Shown here: piece after piece, positions 1-5,627 of the stretch
Layout of the letters: every line of letters begins with the position of its first letter
Position numbering within the stretch: position 1 is the stretch's first letter
Assembly (NCBI GenBank): GCA_031258035.1
Contig: JAIRNL010000038.1
Coordinates: 1-8,458, forward strand
Origin: Azoarcus sp.
Lineage (GTDB): Bacteria; Pseudomonadota; Gammaproteobacteria; Burkholderiales; Rhodocyclaceae
Reading direction: 5' to 3'
Length of the DNA: 8,458 bases
Notes under the pieces: model-generated
The model's database searches: none
What the model was told of the DNA's origin: nothing
The model's input: the letters and a program-made list of their open reading frames with translations, nothing else
Made by a program: the position numbers and the translations under genes

Positions 1-11
1 ACAGGAAGGTA

Positions 12-84
12 TGCCCCCGGCAGGATTTGAACCCGCGACCTTCGGTTTACAAAACCGCTGCTCTACCGACTGAGCTACAAGGGC
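12..84 (-). tRNA. tRNA-Thr (anticodon UGU)
   Basis: The reverse complement folds as a complete cloverleaf of 73 nt. The 7-bp acceptor stem is GCCCTTG with CGGGGGC (two G-T pairs), the D stem is GCTC/GAGC, and the T arm is GCGGG-TTCAAAT-CCTGC. The seven-base anticodon loop TTTGTAA places TGT at positions 34-36, which reads ACA (Thr). The last anticodon-stem pair (27-43) is a G/A mismatch, which I also recall in other bacterial tRNA-Thr genes. The discriminator base is A. The next genomic bases are TAC rather than CCA, so the 3' CCA does not appear to be encoded. It has the same orientation as the upstream sugar dehydrogenase gene but has its own promoter. Confidence 0.95.
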
Positions 85-112
85 TTCTCTGGGTGATGCG
101 CAGTGCGCGCGG

Positions 113-118
113 ATTGTA
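113..118 (-). promoter_or_regulatory. -10 box of the tRNA-Thr promoter with GC-rich discriminator
   Basis: On the minus strand TACAAT is followed by the GC-only stretch CCGCGCGC, placing transcription start near position 105 and giving a leader of about 20 nt before the mature tRNA. A GC-rich discriminator is typical of stringently controlled stable-RNA promoters. The -35 position (about 136-141) reads TATCCG, a poor match to TTGACA, and it lies inside a near-perfect palindrome at 125-148. The call rests on the -10 box, the discriminator and the position. Confidence 0.55.
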
Positions 119-124
119 GCCGAA

Positions 125-148
125 GTCGCGCTATCCGGATACCGCGAC
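125..148. promoter_or_regulatory. 24-bp near-perfect palindrome over the tRNA -35 region
   Basis: On the minus strand the arms are GTCGCGGTATCC and GGATAGCGCGAC, directly adjacent, with one mismatched pair. It lies between the stop of the nucleotide-sugar dehydrogenase gene (203) and the tRNA -10 box. It could be an operator over the -35 region, or a hairpin helping to end transcription of the prsK-prsR-tviB operon. There is no T-run after it, so a classical intrinsic terminator is unlikely. Confidence 0.35.
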
Positions 149-202
149 CGGATGGATGGGTTGTGGCGTACTTTCAATCTGCCGGGAAAAGGACGCCGAA
201 TG

Positions 203-1501
<1,299 letters not shown>

Positions 1502-1536
1502 GAAAGCATCCTTTGTGATCTTCTACAAGGCTTGAA

Positions 1537-2898
1537 TCAATTTTCTTTTTTCAGTCCCAGGCGGCTCATGAGATCGTAGAGCGAGGGACGACTGATGCCG
1601 AGAATTTCCGCCGCGCGCGCGATATTGCCATTGGTCCTGGCCAGCACCCGCACGACGGCCTGCCGCTCGGCGGCTTCGCGCACCTGGCGCAGGTTGAGAT
1701 GCTCCAGTTCTTCTTCGCCCGCGCTGCCGAGACCGAGGTCGTCGGCGGTGATGCGGTTGCCGTCGGCCATGATGACGGCCCGCTTGATGCAGTTTTCCAG
1801 TTCGCGCACATTGCCCGGCCAGGAGTGGGTTTCGATGGCCGCGACGGCGTCCTCGCCGAGCTGGAGCATCCCGCGTCCGTTTTCCTGCGCGAAGCGTTGT
1901 ACGAAGTGGTGTGCGAGCAGCACCGCGTCGCCGTCGCGCTCGTGCAGGGGCGGAATCGTCACCACGATTTCCGCCAGCCGGTAGAAAAGATCCTCGCGGA
2001 ACAGGCCGGCCTGTATCTGGGCGCGGAGGTCGCGGTGGGTGGCGCAGACGACACGGACGTCGACCGGGATTTCCTGGCGGCCACCGAGTCGCTCGATCAC
2101 CCGTTCTTGCAGGAAACGCAGGAGCTTGGCCTGGAGCGGCATGGGCAGGTCGCCGATTTCGTCGAGAAAGAGCGTGCCTTTGTGCGCGGTCTCGATCTTG
2201 CCGGGCGTCTGGCGGACGGCACCGGTAAAGGCGCCTTTTTCGTAGCCGAAGAGTTCGCTTTCGAGCAGGGTTTCGGGAATCGCCGCGCAATTGATGGCAA
2301 TGAACCGTTCCGCCGCGCGCGGCGAGAGCATGTGCAGGCCGCGCGCGAGGACTTCCTTGCCGGTACCGCTGTCGCCGAGAAGGGCCACCGTCACCGAGGC
2401 CGAGGCGACCCGCTCGATGGTGCGGCATATCTTCAGCATGCCCGCGTCGCGCGTGAGTAGCCCCACTACCGAACCCGCCCTGACTTGTTGCAGTTTCCGG
2501 TTCTCGGCTTGCAGGTCGTGGAGACGGAAGGCGCGCTCGATGGTCAGCGTCAGCAGTTCCGGCTCGAACGGCTTGCTGAAGAAGTCGTAGGCGCCCATGC
2601 CGACGGCGCGCACCGCGTTTTCGCGGTCGTGCTGCCCGGTAAGGACGATGATCTTGGTGTCCGGCGCCAAAGCCAGGATCTCGCCGAGCAGGGCGAAACC
2701 CTCGCTCACATCGCCGGGCGCGGGCGGCAAACCCAGGTCCATGGTCACTACCGCCGGCTCGAAGCGGCGCATCTGCACGATCGCGCTTTCGCGGTCGTCC
2801 GCCACCAGGATCTCGAAACCGTCGAAAGCCCAGCGCATCTGTTTTTGCAGTGCCGGATCATCTTCGACGATCAACAAGGTTCTCTGCTTTTCAGCCAT
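1537..2898 (-). CDS. prsR: PrsR-type sigma-54-dependent response regulator (PEP-CTERM system)
   Basis: A cytoplasmic transcription activator that is phosphorylated by its partner kinase and opens RNA polymerase-sigma-54 promoters. The 453-aa protein begins with a receiver domain (about 7-122): acidic pocket E12-D13-D14, phospho-acceptor Asp54, Thr87 and Lys109. The AAA+ sigma-54 interaction domain (about 145-370) has Walker A GDSGTGKE (175-182), an intact GAFTGA loop (222-227) for contact with sigma-54, Walker B LFLDEIGD (243-250) and arginine-finger region FREDLFYRL (300-308). A Fis-type helix-turn-helix lies at about 404-450. The ATG at 2898 is chosen because AGGGGA sits 5 nt upstream and the receiver domain starts there; a longer frame reaching 3228 only runs antiparallel-like sequence through prsK. 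Its start overlaps the prsK stop by 8 bp, which suggests translational coupling. In the PEP-CTERM/exosortase setting PrsK-PrsR is known to control matrix protein and EPS genes; the targets here are inferred. Confidence 0.95.
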   Translation of the reverse strand: MAEKQRTLLIVEDDPALQKQMRWAFDGFEILVADDRESAIVQMRRFEPAVVTMDLGLPPAPGDVSEGFALLGEILALAPDTKIIVLTGQHDRENAVRAVGMGAYDFFSKPFEPELLTLTIERAFRLHDLQAENRKLQQVRAGSVVGLLTRDAGMLKICRTIERVASASVTVALLGDSGTGKEVLARGLHMLSPRAAERFIAINCAAIPETLLESELFGYEKGAFTGAVRQTPGKIETAHKGTLFLDEIGDLPMPLQAKLLRFLQERVIERLGGRQEIPVDVRVVCATHRDLRAQIQAGLFREDLFYRLAEIVVTIPPLHERDGDAVLLAHHFVQRFAQENGRGMLQLGEDAVAAIETHSWPGNVRELENCIKRAVIMADGNRITADDLGLGSAGEEELEHLNLRQVREAAERQAVVRVLARTNGNIARAAEILGISRPSLYDLMSRLGLKKEN

Positions 2899-5017
2899 GT
2901 TTTTCCCCTGGCTCCGCATGCTTTTCTCCCCCCACCGCATGCAGTCGCGTATGTAAAGGCAACTCGATACCGACTTTCGTGCCGACGCCTTCCGTACTCT
3001 CGTATGAAACTTCGCCACCCAATTCACGGATATAGCGGCGGGTTTCGTACACGCCGATCCCCATGCCGCTCGCCTTGGTGGTCTCGAACGGGCGCGACAG
3101 GCGTTCTCGAATGAAAGCCTCCGACATGCCGCAGCCGGTGTCTTCCACCACGATGCGCACCCGCTCCTGGCTGCCCGCCTCGAGCGAGATGCGGACATTA
3201 CCATTTTCGGGCGTGGCTTCGAGGGCATTTTGCACTACATGTCCCAGCACTCGTTCGAGCCGCTCCGAGTGCGCCAGCACCATGAGCGCACCGCCTTCCC
3301 GCGGCAAGTCGAGTTCCAGGAGGGGGCGCTGTTCCCGCTTGGCATTGCGGACATTTTCCAGCACTTTTATCAGATTGAGCGCGCGTGGCGGATCAATCGA
3401 GCGTTTTTCCTGCAATTGCGCCATCAGGCCGCGCATCCGCGCCTCGACGTGCGCCACCGTTTCGAGCATGTCGGCCTGGAATTCGGGGTTGTCCTTGTGG
3501 CGTTCGGCATTGCGCAGCATCAGCGACAGCTGGGCGACGAGATTTTTCAGGTCATGAACGACGAAAGCCGACATGCGGGTGAAAGACTCGAACTTGCGCG
3601 CCTCCAGCAGATCCTCGGCCACCAGCATCCGTTCCAGGTCGCTGGCTGCCTGATGGCGGGCGGTCTTGAGCAGGTCGAGGACTTCCCAGTTGATCTCGAA
3701 GCGCGTCCGCGGGGCGGCGAGCATGACGAAGCCGATCAGCCCCTTGCCGCCAGTGAGCGGAATCAGCAACCAGGCATCGGGAAACGTCGTCGCCAGCCAG
3801 TCCGGCAACACCAGGTCGGGGTAAGCCGCCGGGTTGCGGCGATACTCTTCGAGATTGATGACCCAGTCCCGCGCGCGCATGAAGTGCAGCAGGGGGCTGT
3901 CGGCGGTCTCCGTCACTTCCGCCACGGGGTAGTTGACCCGACCGTGGATCGTATAGCAACCGTCTTCCTCCATCCCGCTTCGCAGCCACAGCACGCCACC
4001 GGGGCTTTCCACCAGGTTGGCGAGCGCGGTCACGACCGACTGGCCGAGGTCGACCTGGCCATCGGCCGCCGACAACGATTTGGTAAAGCGCAGCCACTCG
4101 GTACGATAGTCGTAGCGGTAAGGAAACAGATGTTTGCTGATGAAGACCCTCAGCTTGGCACGCTGCGACGACGACGACATGAAAAACGCCAGCAGCAGCA
4201 GTGCCGCGAACAGCAACATGATCTGCAACGCATGCCCCCACTCGCCGCCGAAGTAGCGCACGTAGTAGCCGGCGCTGGACACCACGAGCAGATAGACCCC
4301 GGAGAGGCCCAGCGCCGTGGAATGAAAAACCGCCTCGCGCGACAGGGATATGCGCAGCGACCACGACGGGTTGCGCGCGCCCGAGACCGCCACCAGCGGA
4401 ATGATCAAGGCATGGACGGGGCCGCGCACGGCCCAGATGACGGGGTTCGGACGCCCGAACAGAAACGCATCGGCGAACAGATAAAGCTCGAACATGTAGG
4501 CGGCGCCGAGCCCCATGCACAAGGGCTTCAGCGCCCAGCGCATGTCCGGCGCGACGTTGCGATAGAGTTGCTCTATCAGCACCAGCCCCAGCACCGAGGC
4601 AGCCAGCAGGCCGCCGAGGTTCAACTTGAGCGCCGATTCGTCCGGCGCCAGGGAAAAGGCGATGGCGATCACCCCGAGCGCCTGGGCGCCCATCATCACG
4701 AGCGCGGCGGCAAGGAAGCGGTTCCAGCTCCGCCCCAGTATCGGACGCAACAAAAGCAGCAGAAAAACGAGCCAGCCCCCGGTACGCAACACATCCAGGC
4801 TCGCCGGCCAGAGATAGCGTTCCACCGAAGGGCTGCGCGCATACCAGAGGCTCGCCAGCGCCCAGCCGCAAGACAGGGCCACCGTCAGCAGCAGGCAGCC
4901 ACCGACCAGCGCGCCGCGCCAGGCCGCGTACAGATAGAGCGCGAAACCGGCGAAAACGACCGCGGTCAAGCCGTAGCCCCGGAACGCGAAATCCGCCAAT
5001 GTCAGGGATTCATTCAT
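2891..5017 (-). CDS. prsK: PrsK-type membrane sensor histidine kinase (PEP-CTERM system)
   Basis: An inner-membrane sensor kinase expected to phosphorylate PrsR. The N-terminal third (about 14-281) is very hydrophobic, with roughly nine candidate membrane helices and no obvious periplasmic sensor domain. A GAF-like region follows at about 310-460. The dimerisation/phospho-acceptor segment contains FVVHDLKN, with His488. The ATPase domain has an N box around Asn597 (VVQNALEATP), a G1 box EDTGCGM (625-631) and a G2 box SGMGIGVYE (650-658). The length of 708 aa suits the PrsK family. I chose the ATG at 5017. An in-frame GTG at 5059 would add 14 residues, but it falls inside the putative sigma-54 promoter and leaves no room for a leader. 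The Shine-Dalgarno sequence is weak (GGCGG region). It is the first gene of the operon, and its last 8 bp overlap prsR. The signal it senses cannot be read from the sequence. Confidence 0.93.
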   Translation of the reverse strand: MNESLTLADFAFRGYGLTAVVFAGFALYLYAAWRGALVGGCLLLTVALSCGWALASLWYARSPSVERYLWPASLDVLRTGGWLVFLLLLLRPILGRSWNRFLAAALVMMGAQALGVIAIAFSLAPDESALKLNLGGLLAASVLGLVLIEQLYRNVAPDMRWALKPLCMGLGAAYMFELYLFADAFLFGRPNPVIWAVRGPVHALIIPLVAVSGARNPSWSLRISLSREAVFHSTALGLSGVYLLVVSSAGYYVRYFGGEWGHALQIMLLFAALLLLAFFMSSSSQRAKLRVFISKHLFPYRYDYRTEWLRFTKSLSAADGQVDLGQSVVTALANLVESPGGVLWLRSGMEEDGCYTIHGRVNYPVAEVTETADSPLLHFMRARDWVINLEEYRRNPAAYPDLVLPDWLATTFPDAWLLIPLTGGKGLIGFVMLAAPRTRFEINWEVLDLLKTARHQAASDLERMLVAEDLLEARKFESFTRMSAFVVHDLKNLVAQLSLMLRNAERHKDNPEFQADMLETVAHVEARMRGLMAQLQEKRSIDPPRALNLIKVLENVRNAKREQRPLLELDLPREGGALMVLAHSERLERVLGHVVQNALEATPENGNVRISLEAGSQERVRIVVEDTGCGMSEAFIRERLSRPFETTKASGMGIGVYETRRYIRELGGEVSYESTEGVGTKVGIELPLHTRLHAVGGEKHAEPGEKHG

Positions 5018-5042
5018 TCTGTTGCCGCCACAAGATGTAACC

Positions 5043-5058
5043 GGCAGCAATCTTGCCA
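5043..5058 (-). promoter_or_regulatory. Sigma-54-like -24/-12 element upstream of prsK
   Basis: The minus strand reads TGGCAAGATTGCTGCC. It carries the diagnostic GG and GC doublets 10 bp apart and matches the consensus TGGCACR-N4-TTGCW at most specified positions; it deviates at C6, T12 and W16. Transcription would start about 12 nt further on, near 5032, leaving a leader of about 15 nt before the prsK ATG at 5017. This is inferred from sequence alone, supported by the fact that the operon encodes a sigma-54 activator with an intact GAFTGA loop. Confidence 0.45.
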
Positions 5059-5105
5059 CATATCGGCGCCCCGCTCATTGCGCGCCCCAGCAGGCTGGTG
5101 AGAAA

Positions 5106-5128
5106 CGCCGAACACTTTGTGTTGGGCG
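5106..5128. promoter_or_regulatory. 23-bp imperfect dyad, candidate activator (PrsR) binding site
   Basis: The arms CGCCGAACAC and GTGTTGGGCG flank a 3-nt centre TTT and pair with a single mismatch. The centre is about 85 bp upstream of the transcription start inferred for prsK, inside the range in which sigma-54 enhancer-binding proteins usually bind. A symmetric site of this size would suit a dimeric Fis-type HTH. It could instead be a chance palindrome, or part of the neighbouring insertion-sequence remnant, which begins within about 20 bp. Confidence 0.35.
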
Positions 5129-5144
5129 GTTTATGAGGCTGTGT

Positions 5145-5303
5145 AAGGCCAGAAACATAGTGCGCTCGCTCACTGAAAGGAAGAGCGGTGCGCCGGAAGA
5201 TCGCAAGCTGCTCCGCCAGATTGGGGCGGTAGCCCACCCCGTCCATCTTTTGATGGATCGCGCCTATGAAGGGGATGAAACCCAGTAACTGGCGCTTGTT
5301 TAG
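5145..5303 (+). pseudogene. Decayed IS5-family (IS427-like) transposase fragment
   Basis: The plus-strand frame encodes SLTERKSGAPEDRKLLRQIG followed by HLLMDRAYEGDET (ending 5282). This is the catalytic-core segment around the second DDE aspartate of IS5/IS427-type transposases, as I recognise it (family pattern LLMDRAYEGDETRQLALDLGF). The reading continues as Q, stop, LALV, stop. A TAA stands where the family has Gln and a TAG where it has Leu, so homology runs through two nonsense codons. The N-terminal part and the C-terminal catalytic Glu region are missing. It is a non-functional scar of a past insertion between prsK and the TIR-STAND gene. Bases GAGGCTGTGTAAG at 5133-5145 resemble an IS terminus, but no matching right end is seen. 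Confidence 0.8.
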
Positions 5304-5470
5304 TCCCAGCGTTTGACGATATTTTGGCGGACATTCCCGGCAACTACCCCTACCTCCATCCCACCGTAGACGAGATCGACGAGATCGTCCCGCTGCCGCC
5401 TGCGCCGCTGCCGCCGTGGGACGAGAAGATCCAACTCCAGAAAGACTGGGAATCCGCCGACCCCTCTCCG
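5279..5470 (+). pseudogene. Coding-like remnant of unknown origin with a proline-rich tail
   Basis: After a TGA at 5276 this frame is open and reads protein-like sequence (FDDILADIPGNYPYLHPTVD, then DEIDEIVPLPPAPLPPWDEK). Nearly every codon ends in G or C, as in the real genes here, and unlike the DNA that follows. No start codon with a good ribosome-binding site is visible (TTG at 5324 is the only candidate), and the coding character stops at a REP-like palindrome at 5470. It may be the 3' end of a gene truncated by the adjacent insertion sequence, or an ancestral N-terminal extension of the downstream gene, since the frame stays open into it. I do not recognise the family. Confidence 0.35.
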
Positions 5471-5497
5471 TCATTCCGCGCGGAGTCGCGGAATGAC
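5470..5497. repeat. REP-like perfect inverted repeat
   Basis: Arms GTCATTCCGCG and CGCGGAATGAC, perfect over 11 bp, flank a 6-nt loop (cggagt). The GTCATTCC/GGAATGAC core is typical of dispersed intergenic palindromic repeats in beta- and gammaproteobacteria. Only one copy lies in the window and no T-run follows, so it is read as a REP-type element rather than an intrinsic terminator. Confidence 0.6.
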
Positions 5498-5546
5498 AAT
5501 CAGGGGCGCTTCGCCGCGCTTGCGCGGAAGGCGCGAGGGAGGTGTC

Positions 5547-5627
5547 ATGACGGTGCACGCATGTGGCATGATGACAACCCGCCGCGGCACAAATGCCGAA
5601 TCCGGAACATGGGAGAAGACGAAATGA
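5547..5627 (+). CDS. Possible 26-codon leader ORF coupled to the TIR-STAND gene
   Basis: An ATG at 5547 is preceded by a strong Shine-Dalgarno stretch AGGGAGGT (5536-5543), although the spacing to the ATG is short. The frame runs 26 codons (beginning MTVHACGMMTTRRGTN) and ends with a TGA that overlaps the ATG of the next gene as ATGA at 5624-5627. That arrangement is classic for translational coupling. The peptide is small, basic in the middle and matches nothing I recognise; it has no signal peptide or membrane segment. It could be a regulatory leader peptide, a small partner protein, or a chance ORF. The downstream gene also has its own Shine-Dalgarno sequence (GGGAGA), so coupling would not be obligatory. 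Confidence 0.35.
   Translation: MTVHACGMMTTRRGTNAESGTWEKTK

Larger units (their letters stand above)
5018..5623. other. 606-bp divergent intergenic region between prsK and the TIR-STAND gene
   Basis: No complete gene larger than the 26-codon leader ORF is supported here. From left to right it holds the putative prsK sigma-54 promoter and upstream dyad, the transposase scar, the GC3-biased remnant, the REP-like palindrome and the leader ORF. I see no convincing sigma-70 promoter for the rightward genes; the sequence between 5498 and 5546 is GC-rich, and the -10-like CATGAT at 5568 lies within the leader ORF. Confidence 0.6.

Noticed and set aside
2899..3228. A 110-residue N-terminal extension of prsR
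   Set aside because: It overlaps prsK, reads as basic low-quality sequence, and the ATG at 2898 has a good ribosome-binding site directly before the receiver domain.
3230..5101. A 623-codon open frame on the plus strand opposite prsK
   Set aside because: Its composition is Arg/Gln/His/Ala-rich with no domain; prsK on the other strand has every kinase motif.
5470..5497. An intrinsic terminator
   Set aside because: The stem is perfect but no T-run follows on either strand (a short aat on one side only).
5565..5580. A sigma-54 site (TGGCATG...) for the TIR-STAND gene
   Set aside because: The -12 half lacks the required GC doublet at the correct spacing.
5324..5623. A start for the TIR-STAND protein at TTG 5324, adding 100 residues
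   Set aside because: It would translate through the REP-like palindrome and non-coding-like DNA with no ribosome-binding site; the ATG at 5624 is better supported. The alternative is kept only as a possible ancestral extension.
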